Origin: JAKLKS01 sp964370855
Lineage (GTDB): Bacteria > Planctomycetota > JAJSAM01 > JAKLKS01
Length of the DNA stretch: 24,219 nt
Assembly (NCBI GenBank): GCA_964370855.1
Contig: CAYJMF010000073.1
Location: 1-24,219, forward strand
Reading direction: 5' to 3'
The position numbers were made by a program, and so were the translations under genes. Every line of letters begins with the position of its first letter. The first letter of the stretch is position 1. A model generated the notes under the pieces. That model worked only from the letters and a program-made list of their open reading frames with translations, had not been told where the DNA came from and did not search any database. Of this stretch, positions 6,968 to 13,339 are shown one piece after another.

Positions 6968-8953
6968 ATGACCCGGAGACAGGGAGCGGCGGCGGGGACG
7001 GCGGCGCTGTCGGCCGTCGCCCTCCTCCTCGCGTGGCTGATGGGGGAGGGGAGCGGGGAGCGTCCCTCGCCGGCCCCCGCGGATTCCCCCGCGGCCACGG
7101 CACCGCTTCCGCCCGCGACCGGGGAGGGCCCGCCCTTCGCGCCGTCGGCGGCGCCGGAGGGAGAGGGGGAGCCGGCGCGTCCCGCTCCTCCTCCTCCCCG
7201 CCCCCGCTCCTCCGCCCCCGAGGTCCCCGAGGAGGTCTGCGTCCTCGAGGGCGCCGTCCTCGATCTCCTCGACCGCCCCGTGGCCGGCGCCGTCGTCTCG
7301 TGGGGGACGCTTCCGCCGGAATCGGCGGAGCGGATGCCCCGCTTCGACATCTTCCGGGAACCGGTACCCGCCGCCTTCTCCCGGGAACCCACCGCCGTCA
7401 CCGGGGAGGAGGGGACCTTCCGCCTCGCCGGCCCCCCGCAGGACCGGGTGGTGGTGACGGCCCTCGTCGCGGGGGGGCGGGTGGAGCCCCTCGGGCCCTT
7501 CCGCCTCGAGGGGAACCGGTCCGGCGTCGTGCTCCGGGTCACCCCCGCGACCTTCCTCTCCGGCGTGGTCCTGCGGCCGCCCCCGCCGGAGGCGATCGTG
7601 GAGGGGGAGGAGCCGCCGCCGCCGGCGCCGGAGGCCGGGGCCCGCGTGGCGGTCTGGAACTGGAGGCCGGGAGCCGCCGACGCCATGGACCTCCTCGGGG
7701 AGGCGACCACCGACGCCGAGGGGAGGTTCCGCATCGAGGGGCTGCCGCCGGGCCGGTGCACCGTGGAGGCGCGGGGCGCCGACGGGGCCGGGGCCTCCCT
7801 CCGCCTGCAGGAGGAGTGGCCCGCGGACCTCCGCCTCCTCCTCGAGGTGCCGATGGGGCTCACCTCCGTGTTCGAGGGCGTCGTCCTCCTCTCCGACGGG
7901 AGCACTCCCGCGGCGTGGGCCCGCCTCGAGGTGGTCTCCTCGGCGGCGAAGCGGGGGGAGGCGCCGCTGCCGGCACACTGCGGCGAGGACGGCTCCTTCC
8001 TCCTCGCCGGAGTCCCTTCGCTCGGTCCCTCGAAGGAGTGCCCCCTCGTGGTGACGGTCGATGCCGGGACGCGCGGGGTGGCCCGCCTCGGCGTCCCCGC
8101 CTGGCCCCGCTCGGGGGCGGAGCGCATCGTGCTCTGGCCTCCGGCCTTCCGGACCGTGGAGGGCCGGGCCGTGGAGTTCGAGGCCCCGGGGAGCCCCCCC
8201 CTTCCCGGGCTTCCTCTCGAGATCCGCTCCCGGCACGAGGATCCGGCGGACCCGCGCATTCGCATCGAGGAGGCGGTCCTCGTGCGCACGCGGGCCGACG
8301 GCTCCTTCGCGGCCGAGGGGCAGGGCGCCCACGGGATCGAGTTCTCCGTCCCCGCGGGGGCGGCGCCCTGGACGGTGGAGCGCGCCGTCGAGGAGGAGGG
8401 GGGCTTCCGGGTCGAGGTCGTCCCCGCCTGCATCCTCGAGGGGACGGTGCGGACGGCCGAGGGGGAGCTGGTGGAGGGGGCGCTCTGCTCATGGGACGGA
8501 CGGAACTCCGTGCTGAGCGACGGGCAGGGGCGCTTCCGGTTCCACCCGGTGCCGGGGAACCGCACCCTCGTCGTCACGGCCCGCGCGCCGGGATGGGCGC
8601 AGGCCCGATCCCTCCCCGTGACCGTGCCCGCGGGCCGCGCGGTGCGGGATCTCGTGGTGGTGCTGGACGTCGGGCTGGCGGCGTTGTCGGGCCGTGTCGT
8701 GGACGGGGCGGGGGGGCCGGTGGCCCTGGCCCGGGTGGAGTTCTCGCCGACGGGGAAGGAGCCGGGGGCCTGGAACTCCCTCGCCACCACCTGGACCGAC
8801 GCGGAGGGGCGCTGGCGCGTCGACCTCCCCCCCGGGGGACCGTGGCGCGTGACCGCCACGGCCTTCGCCTGCAGGCCGGACTTCGTGGACGAGGTCGCCG
8901 GGGGCGGGACCCTTCGCGACCTGCGGCTGGTCAGGCCGGGGGCCGGGAAGTAG
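6968..8953 (+). CDS. Membrane-anchored protein with about six carboxypeptidase-regulatory-like repeats
   Basis: The product has 661 residues from the ATG at 6968. A single N-terminal helix (about 9-27, TAALSAVALLLAWLMG) is followed by a Pro/Ala/Glu-rich linker to about residue 85. About six beta-sandwich repeats follow, each opening with a strand such as CVLEGAVLDL, FLSGVVLRP, VFEGVVLL, TVEGRAVEF, CILEGTVRTAEGE or ALSGRVVDGAGG. Most close with a D-x-G-x-F-R-turn (DAEGRFRIEGLPPGRC, DGQGRFRFHPVPGN, DAEGRWRVDLPPGG). This is the carboxypeptidase D regulatory-like fold used in surface proteins; no catalytic residues are visible. GGAGGG precedes 6968; an ATG at 6950 behind GGGGAG would add six residues. 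It pairs divergently with 4571-6871. Confidence 0.75.
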   Translation: MTRRQGAAAGTAALSAVALLLAWLMGEGSGERPSPAPADSPAATAPLPPATGEGPPFAPSAAPEGEGEPARPAPPPPRPRSSAPEVPEEVCVLEGAVLDLLDRPVAGAVVSWGTLPPESAERMPRFDIFREPVPAAFSREPTAVTGEEGTFRLAGPPQDRVVVTALVAGGRVEPLGPFRLEGNRSGVVLRVTPATFLSGVVLRPPPPEAIVEGEEPPPPAPEAGARVAVWNWRPGAADAMDLLGEATTDAEGRFRIEGLPPGRCTVEARGADGAGASLRLQEEWPADLRLLLEVPMGLTSVFEGVVLLSDGSTPAAWARLEVVSSAAKRGEAPLPAHCGEDGSFLLAGVPSLGPSKECPLVVTVDAGTRGVARLGVPAWPRSGAERIVLWPPAFRTVEGRAVEFEAPGSPPLPGLPLEIRSRHEDPADPRIRIEEAVLVRTRADGSFAAEGQGAHGIEFSVPAGAAPWTVERAVEEEGGFRVEVVPACILEGTVRTAEGELVEGALCSWDGRNSVLSDGQGRFRFHPVPGNRTLVVTARAPGWAQARSLPVTVPAGRAVRDLVVVLDVGLAALSGRVVDGAGGPVALARVEFSPTGKEPGAWNSLATTWTDAEGRWRVDLPPGGPWRVTATAFACRPDFVDEVAGGGTLRDLRLVRPGAGK

Positions 8954-8971
8954 GGGCCGGGGTCAGGCCCC
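8953..8971. terminator. GC hairpin spanning two convergent stop codons
   Basis: GGGGCC (8953-8958) pairs with GGCCCC (8966-8971) around the 7-nt loop GGGGTCA. The stop of the upstream gene (8951-8953) touches the left arm. The stop of the convergent small gene (TCA, 8963-8965) is in the loop. It could terminate transcription from both sides, but there is no U-tract. Confidence 0.3.
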
Positions 8972-9118
8972 GGGACCCTTCCCCGCCGGCACCTCCCCGC
9001 CGTCGGAGCAGGACTCCACGACGGTGCGGCAGCGCGGGCAGATGATCTTGCACCGGAAGGGCTCGCTCTCGAATCCGCAGACGGGGCAGACCTCGGAGGG
9101 ATCGGGGCGGGGGTCCAT
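8963..9118 (-). CDS. 51-residue zinc-ribbon protein
   Basis: This short ORF starts at an ATG (9118) and ends TGA (8963-8965). The protein opens MDPRPDPSEVCPVCGFESEP and carries four close cysteine groups: CPVC at 11-14, Cys23, CPRC at 27-30 and Cys37. The stretch RCKIICPRCRTVVESCSDGG resembles a small conserved zinc-binding family I recall from other environmental bacteria, without a known function. It follows the 116-residue gene on the same strand by 27 bp and probably shares its transcript. No good Shine-Dalgarno is seen. The regular cysteine spacing argues strongly that it is real. Confidence 0.75.
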   Translation of the reverse strand: MDPRPDPSEVCPVCGFESEPFRCKIICPRCRTVVESCSDGGEVPAGKGPGA

Positions 9119-9145
9119 GCCGAAGGAGTCTACCCCGCTCCCCCC

Positions 9146-9496
9146 CTAGCCCTCTTCGGCGCCCTCGCGGATGGCGAGGCCGGCGATGACCAGGGGGTTC
9201 CTCGAGAAGTGGCCGCGGCGGAGTTTCGCGCACAGCGTGTCCACGCGGGTGCAGGAGGTTTCGAAGTCCTCGGCCACCTGGGTGGCGCTGTTTCCGATGG
9301 TGGCGTTGGTGACGCCGCCACCCCGCTGGCGGAGCCCCTCCTCGCCGAACTCCTTCATCCCCTTCACGATGTCGCGGTTGAAGAGGGACGGCTTCTCCTT
9401 CATGGCGGCCTCGATGCCGGACATGCGCGCCTTGACGTCGAGGGCGAGGGACATCATCTCCTTCATCAACCTGCGGTGCGGATCCAGACGGATCAC
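9146..9496 (-). CDS. Hypothetical helical protein, 116 residues
   Basis: I do not recognise this protein. The start is GTG at 9496, with AAAGGAG a few bases upstream, which is a convincing ribosome site; a longer reading to 9691 has no such support. The sequence looks mostly helical (LMKEMMSLALDVKARMSGIEAAMKE, then ATQVAEDFETSCTRVDTLCAKLRR) with a Gly-rich break (RQRGGGVTNATIGN). It has no signal peptide or membrane helix, so it is probably cytoplasmic. It leads a two-gene unit with the small zinc-ribbon gene. Confidence 0.6.
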   Translation of the reverse strand: MIRLDPHRRLMKEMMSLALDVKARMSGIEAAMKEKPSLFNRDIVKGMKEFGEEGLRQRGGGVTNATIGNSATQVAEDFETSCTRVDTLCAKLRRGHFSRNPLVIAGLAIREGAEEG

Positions 9497-9683
9497 GGGT
9501 GCTCCTTTCAGTGAATTCCACCGTTCGTTGTACTCCCGCGGCGCGGAGAATGGTCCCACCATCCCGGAATCCCGGGGGAATCCGTGACGGTAGGCGCCCG
9601 GCACGGGCGGAGCCGGACGGGTTCGGTGGAAGCGACCAGTACTTGCTGCCACCCGAGTTCTACAGTGGCGCGAGGAGGATCCG

Positions 9684-9986
9684 ATGACCAAGGACGAGAT
9701 GCTGAAGGAGATTGACAGGGCGTTGCAGATGCTCGCCCAAGGCAGGGCTCAGTACCCGGAGTTTGGCCCGCTCGAAGACGTGGAGGATGCCGTCAGGACT
9801 CTTCGATCCGAGGTGACGCTCCGCTGGCCACTTTCGGACGTGGAGAGGGCAAGGGTGGAGATCGGGCAGTTCGCGGTGCGTAACCTTGATGACGTCGACC
9901 ACGATCTCGTGATGCAACTCGTACGAGTGGGGCGACTCGCGAAGGAAGGTGACGGTGGCGGTGTGCTGAGCCCCCCGCAGTCCTGA
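9684..9986 (+). CDS. Tsi6-like immunity protein, orphan
   Basis: The product has 100 residues. Its pattern matches what I recall of the Tsi6 immunity fold: an N-terminal EIDRAL helix, a Q/R-YP turn (AQYPEFGPL), a middle helix (VEDAVRTLRSEV) and a diagnostic stretch IGQFAVRNLDDVDHDLVMQL. Tsi6 protects Pseudomonas from a type VI NAD(P)-degrading toxin. Here no toxin, VgrG or Hcp gene is nearby, so it would be an orphan defence gene or have another role. AGGAGG at 9673-9678 sets the ATG. Codon use is less GC-biased than in the neighbours (ATT, TTG, TTT, CAA, CGA, GTA occur), hinting at transfer. The opposite strand also has an open frame, which I regard as a shadow. Confidence 0.6.
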   Translation: MTKDEMLKEIDRALQMLAQGRAQYPEFGPLEDVEDAVRTLRSEVTLRWPLSDVERARVEIGQFAVRNLDDVDHDLVMQLVRVGRLAKEGDGGGVLSPPQS

Positions 9987-10229
9987 GGTCATGCCCCGCC
10001 TCCTTTCCGCCGGGTTGAGGTAGGCGGGAAGGGCCCTGTTCCGGATGCATGGACCCCGCGGCCCGCGGTAACCCGTCCGAGGGCACCCCTGAGCCCGTCA
10101 CGATGTAGCCGCCCTTCCCCCACGGGGGGCGGTGCGTCCCAGGTCCTCGCCCATCGCGACGGAGGGGCTGGGAGGGGATGGCCGGGAAACGTAAGCGCAG
10201 AACATACTGTGCCAAAGTAGGTTACGTCT
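9987..10229. other. 243-bp intergenic region before the AAA_14 gene
   Basis: I see no supported gene here. The gap contains one GC hairpin, CCGCCC (10109-10114) pairing with GGGCGG (10127-10132), which may terminate the upstream gene. From about 10190 the composition turns AT-rich (GAACATACTGTGCCAAAG) leading into the palindrome at 10235-10265, so the promoter of the AAA_14 gene is probably there. Confidence 0.4.
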
Positions 10230-10234
10230 ATGAT

Positions 10235-10265
10235 TGCAATTACACTTTCAAAAAGTATAATTGCA
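10235..10265. promoter_or_regulatory. AT-rich 14-bp palindrome upstream of the AAA_14 ATPase gene
   Basis: TGCAATTACACTTT (10235-10248) and AAAGTATAATTGCA (10252-10265) are inverted repeats with one mismatch and a 3-nt spacer. The palindrome ends 3 bp before the ATG at 10269. It is about 70% AT in a window that is mostly GC, so it stands out strongly. It could be an operator over the promoter or start region, or a mobility or recognition site travelling with the gene. I recall similar palindromes ahead of other AAA_14/DUF4143 genes, which needs checking. Confidence 0.6.
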
Positions 10266-10268
10266 CAT

Positions 10269-11495
10269 ATGCCTTCCCCGCCCCCCTGCACCTTCGACCG
10301 CACTCTCGAACCCGCCCTCCTCCGGGCCGCCGCCCGGTTCCCCGCCGTCGTCCTGACGGGCCCCCGCCAGTCGGGGAAAACCACTCTCCTCCGCCGACTC
10401 CTCGGCCACCGGGCCGGCTACCGTACCCTCGAGGCCCCCGACGTGCGCCTCTCCGCGGAGGAGGATCCCCGCGGGTTCCTCGCCGCCCATCCGCCGCCGG
10501 TCATCTTCGACGAGATCTCCCACGTCCCGAGCCTCCTCCCCTACATCAAGGAGCGCATCGACGACCACAGGGAGGCCCCGGGCCAGTACTTCCTCACGGG
10601 CTCCCAGAACCTCCTCCTCCTGGAGGCCGTCACGGAGTCCCTGGCGGGAAGGGCCGCCGTCCTCAAACTCTTCCCCCTGACGGGGCGGGAGATCGACCGC
10701 GTCCCCGGGGAGCCGCTCCCGTGGGAACGGGACGGCGGTCCCGTCCCGCCCCGCGGCGGGGCCTCCGTGGGGGAGCGGATCCTCCGGGGGGGATTCCCCG
10801 ATCTCTGGATGCACCCCGGCGTCGAGGAGCCCCTCTGGCACTCCTCCTACGCGGCGACCTACCTCGAACGGGACGTGCGCCTCGTACGGCAGGTGGGGGA
10901 CCTCGGCGCCTTCCAGTCCTTCCTGCGGCTGCTGGCGGCCCGTAGCGGCCAGCTCCTGAACCTGGCCGCCCTCGCGAGGGACCTCGGCCTCTCCCTCCAC
11001 ACCGCCCGCGCCTGGCTCTCCGTCCTCGAGGCGACCTGGCAGGTGGTGGTCGTGCGTCCCTGGCACGGCAACGCCGGCAAGCGCCTGGTCAAGACGCCGA
11101 AGGTCTACTTCACGGACACCGGCACCCTCTGCTGGCTGGCGGGGCTGCGGGACGCGGAGCACGCCCTTCGCGGTCCCATGGGAGGTGCCCTCCTCGAGAC
11201 CGCGGTCGTCGCGGAGGTCTTCAAGTCCCTCCTCCATCGCGGGGAGGAGCCGCGCCTGCACTTCTGGCGCACGGCGACGGGGGTGGAGGTGGACCTCCTC
11301 GTGGACGTGGAGCGCGAGGTCGTTCCCGTGGAGGTCAAGCTCACGTCGACGCCGCGGCCCGCCATGGGGGACGCCATCCGCTCCCTGCGGCGGGAGACGG
11401 GGTTGACGGTGCGCCCCGGGTTCGTGATCCACGCCGGGGAGGGGGAACTCCCCCTGGGGGAGGGGGTCCGGGGAATCCCCTTCACGGGGATGTGA
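10269..11495 (+). CDS. AAA_14/DUF4143 ATPase with PD-(D/E)XK-like C-terminus
   Basis: The product has 408 residues. The Walker A motif is GPRQSGKTT (31-39) and the Walker B is PVIFDEI (Asp81-Glu82); YFLTGSQNLLLL is the usual following strand. The C-terminal DUF4143 half includes VYFTDTGTLCWLAGL and a nuclease-like core, E-V-D-L-L-V-D then VPVEVK. These proteins are widespread, patchily distributed and of uncertain function. The start could be 10230, but that would translate the palindrome; residues from 10269 already reach the family's usual beginning (TFDRTLEPALLRAAARFPAV). The gene converges on a 71-residue gene 12 bp downstream. The family is confident; the role is not. Confidence 0.9.
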   Translation: MPSPPPCTFDRTLEPALLRAAARFPAVVLTGPRQSGKTTLLRRLLGHRAGYRTLEAPDVRLSAEEDPRGFLAAHPPPVIFDEISHVPSLLPYIKERIDDHREAPGQYFLTGSQNLLLLEAVTESLAGRAAVLKLFPLTGREIDRVPGEPLPWERDGGPVPPRGGASVGERILRGGFPDLWMHPGVEEPLWHSSYAATYLERDVRLVRQVGDLGAFQSFLRLLAARSGQLLNLAALARDLGLSLHTARAWLSVLEATWQVVVVRPWHGNAGKRLVKTPKVYFTDTGTLCWLAGLRDAEHALRGPMGGALLETAVVAEVFKSLLHRGEEPRLHFWRTATGVEVDLLVDVEREVVPVEVKLTSTPRPAMGDAIRSLRRETGLTVRPGFVIHAGEGELPLGEGVRGIPFTGM

Positions 11496-11507
11496 GGGCG
11501 GCGCTCT

Positions 11508-11723
11508 TTACTCGGGGATCTTCACGAACGGATCGAAGAACTTCACGTCGTCGCAGTTGCTGAAGATCCCGCAGATGTCGGCCTGCAGCATGTGCTTCGC
11601 GATGCAGTCGTGGATCCCCTCGCGGACCGCCTCCTCCTTCGCCCCGCCGGCGACGGCGGCGGCGACGAGGGCCGCCTGGAACTGCTCCATCGTGACGTCG
11701 TGCTTCAGGTGGTACCGGGACAT
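11508..11723 (-). CDS. Hypothetical protein, 71 residues
   Basis: I do not recognise this protein. It starts at ATG 11723 behind GGAGGTG and ends TAA (11508-11510). The sequence is mixed helix with three cysteines (Cys in IHDCIAKH, ADICGIF and SNCDDV) and an acidic aromatic end (DDVKFFDPFVKIPE). It has no signal peptide or membrane segment. It lies 66 bp downstream of the alpha/beta hydrolase on the same strand, across a small stop-codon hairpin, and could be a separate or partly coupled unit. Confidence 0.6.
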   Translation of the reverse strand: MSRYHLKHDVTMEQFQAALVAAAVAGGAKEEAVREGIHDCIAKHMLQADICGIFSNCDDVKFFDPFVKIPE

Positions 11724-11778
11724 GGACACCTCCGTGCCCCAGAGGATCCCGCAACCGGTGCGCCCCGGCAAGGGGGGG

Positions 11779-11794
11779 CTTGACGCCCGTCAAG
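11779..11794. terminator. Small hairpin over the hydrolase stop codon
   Basis: CTTGACG (11779-11785) and CGTCAAG (11788-11794) are perfect inverted repeats that include the TGA stop of the minus-strand hydrolase gene (11790-11792). The two-base spacing means the inner pairs must open for a loop. It could attenuate read-through to the 71-residue gene. A U-tract is absent. Confidence 0.35.
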
Positions 11795-12611
11795 GGCAGC
11801 GGCGGGCGATGAAGTCCCGGGTGACCCGCAGGAACTCCTCCGGCATCTCCAGCAGCGCGCAGTGGCTCGCCCGGGGGCCCCGGAAGAGGAGGAACTCGGA
11901 GCCGGGGATGAGGGCGGCGACCTCCCGCCCGTACTCGGGGCGCACCTGGATGTCGTTCTCCCCCGTGGCCACGAGGGCCGGGGCCTTCACCGAGGGAAGC
12001 CGCGCCACGGCGTCGTGCACCTTGTCGGCGTGCACGTGGCCGAGCACCCCCTCCTTCGACGGGGGGGCGGGGTTGTCGTCGAAGAACCCCTTGAAGATCG
12101 CCGCCACCGCCGCCTCGTCGGCGAGAAAGGTCCGGGAGAGGATGCAGGGCAGCGCCAGCCGCAGGAACTGCCGGAGATCCCCCTGTCGCGCCGGGTATTC
12201 CATGATCTCCATCATCTCCACGAACCAGCGGTCGGAGCGGGCCCAGGCCCCGTGGAGGTGGAGGCTCCGGACCAGGTCCGGCCGCGCCGCCCCGAGCTCC
12301 ATGGCCACCGCCGAGCCGAGGGAGAGGCCCGCCACGTGGGCCGGCCCCATGCCGAGGTGGTCGAGGAGGCCCGCCGCGTCCTCCGCCATGAGGCGCATGG
12401 TGCAGGTGGAGGGATCCTCGGGGCGGGTGGTGCGGCCCGTGCCCCGCGGGTCCGGCGTGATCACGCGGAAGTCCCGGGCCAGCTCCGGCGCGTGGCCGGC
12501 CCACAGGCCGTGGTCGCTCCCCGTGCCGCCGAGGAGGAGGAAGGGCTCCCCCCGCTCCCCCTGCACCTCGTAGTGCATCCGGATGCCCGTCTTCAGGTCC
12601 GCGCAGGGCAC
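11790..12611 (-). CDS. Alpha/beta-fold hydrolase
   Basis: The product has 273 residues. It has an oxyanion strand with GGTGSD (29-33), the DPRGTGRTTRP loop after strand 4, and the nucleophile elbow GLSLGSA with Ser97. The C-terminal acid is in GENDIQVRPEYG and the His in SHCALLEMPEEF. The complete triad and length place it with soluble esterase/peroxidase-like alpha/beta hydrolases such as 3-oxoadipate enol-lactonase relatives. The substrate cannot be told. The start is GTG at 12611, with a GGGGGA ribosome site 6-7 bases upstream. It is divergent from the sigma-factor gene. Confidence 0.88.
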   Translation of the reverse strand: MPCADLKTGIRMHYEVQGERGEPFLLLGGTGSDHGLWAGHAPELARDFRVITPDPRGTGRTTRPEDPSTCTMRLMAEDAAGLLDHLGMGPAHVAGLSLGSAVAMELGAARPDLVRSLHLHGAWARSDRWFVEMMEIMEYPARQGDLRQFLRLALPCILSRTFLADEAAVAAIFKGFFDDNPAPPSKEGVLGHVHADKVHDAVARLPSVKAPALVATGENDIQVRPEYGREVAALIPGSEFLLFRGPRASHCALLEMPEEFLRVTRDFIARRCP

Positions 12612-12751
12612 GGAAATCCCCCTTCCCCCGTTGCGGGGTCCCGGAACGGCCGTCTCACACGGGCAGGGACGCTCCGCCGGGGCCGATCCAACGCCGGGAG
12701 CGTACCATCAAGCCCTTGGCCCCCCCCTCCGACCCCCGACGGAGCCGCGTT

Positions 12752-12771
12752 GCATCCCCCCCGGGGGGTGC
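12752..12771. promoter_or_regulatory. C7-G6 hairpin just upstream of the sigma-factor start
   Basis: GCA-T-CCCCCCC is followed directly by GGGGGG-TGC. It forms a stem with one bulged T and a short loop taken from the C/G run. The G run is the only ribosome-site-like sequence before the GTG at 12782, so folding could hide it. Autoregulated or structured leaders are plausible for ECF sigma genes, but this is inference. I could not find a clear GGAAC/CGTC promoter pair. Confidence 0.35.
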
Positions 12772-12781
12772 GTCTGTACCC

Positions 12782-13339
12782 GTGAGCAGGTCGGGGTCCG
12801 AGGATCCCGCCGAGCTCGGGGACGTGATCGCCGCGCAGAAGGGCGACGAGGAGGCCTTCGCGCGGCTGGTGCGGCTGCGACAGGGCCTCGTCACGGCCCT
12901 GGTGGCGGCCCGCGTGCGGGGGCGGAGCGATGTCGAGGACCTGGCCCAGGACGTCTTCCTCAGGGCGTGGAAGCGCCTCCCCGAACTCCGGGAGCCGGAG
13001 AAGTTCACGGGATGGCTCGCCCGCATCGCCGTCAACGCCGCCCTCGACCACCGCCGCCGGGCCGCCGTGCGTCCGAAGGGCGCCTCCCTCGACGAGTCCG
13101 CCTTCGAGCCCCCCGCCCCCCTGTCGCCACCGGAGGGGGGACTCCTCCTGCGGGAGGAGTTCGGGCGTGTGCTGGAGGCGATGGGCTCCCTGGACGAGCG
13201 CAGCCGCCTCGCCGTCACCCTCCGGTTCCGGGAGGGCATGGCTGTGAAGGACGTGGCCGCCGTGCTCGGGGACTCGCCCGCCGCCGTCGCCATGCGGCTG
13301 ACCCGGGCGCTCCGCGCCCTCCGGGAGAAGCTCCAGTGA
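12782..13339 (+). CDS. ECF-type RNA polymerase sigma factor
   Basis: The product has 185 residues from GTG 12782. Region 2 covers about 22-93, with the core-binding motif DVEDLAQDVFLRAWKRLPEL and the downstream WLARIAVNAALDHRRR. Region 4 covers about 128-180, with LDERSRLAVTLRFREGMAVKDVAAVLG then a recognition helix SPAAVAMRLTRALRALREKL. There is no region 1 or 3, as expected of ECF factors. An upstream TTG at 12716 is possible but adds a disordered Pro/Arg segment. The stop overlaps the next gene's start in GTGA (13336-13339), a sign of translational coupling to its anti-sigma partner. It would direct transcription when the membrane protein next door releases it. Confidence 0.92.
   Translation: MSRSGSEDPAELGDVIAAQKGDEEAFARLVRLRQGLVTALVAARVRGRSDVEDLAQDVFLRAWKRLPELREPEKFTGWLARIAVNAALDHRRRAAVRPKGASLDESAFEPPAPLSPPEGGLLLREEFGRVLEAMGSLDERSRLAVTLRFREGMAVKDVAAVLGDSPAAVAMRLTRALRALREKLQ

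Noticed and set aside
9660..9992. Minus-strand ORF of 110 residues fully antisense to the Tsi6-like gene, with a good Shine-Dalgarno (GGAAAGGAGG) before its ATG
   Set aside because: The plus-strand frame has its own AGGAGG and matches a protein family, while this frame gives a His/Pro-rich sequence without a recognisable fold. The ribosome-like site is probably chance, though not excluded.
12583..13335. Apparent extension of the anti-sigma frame upstream to 12583
   Set aside because: It is simply open because of high GC. It overlaps the sigma gene in another frame and gives Arg/Pro-rich nonsense. The real start is the GTG at 13336.
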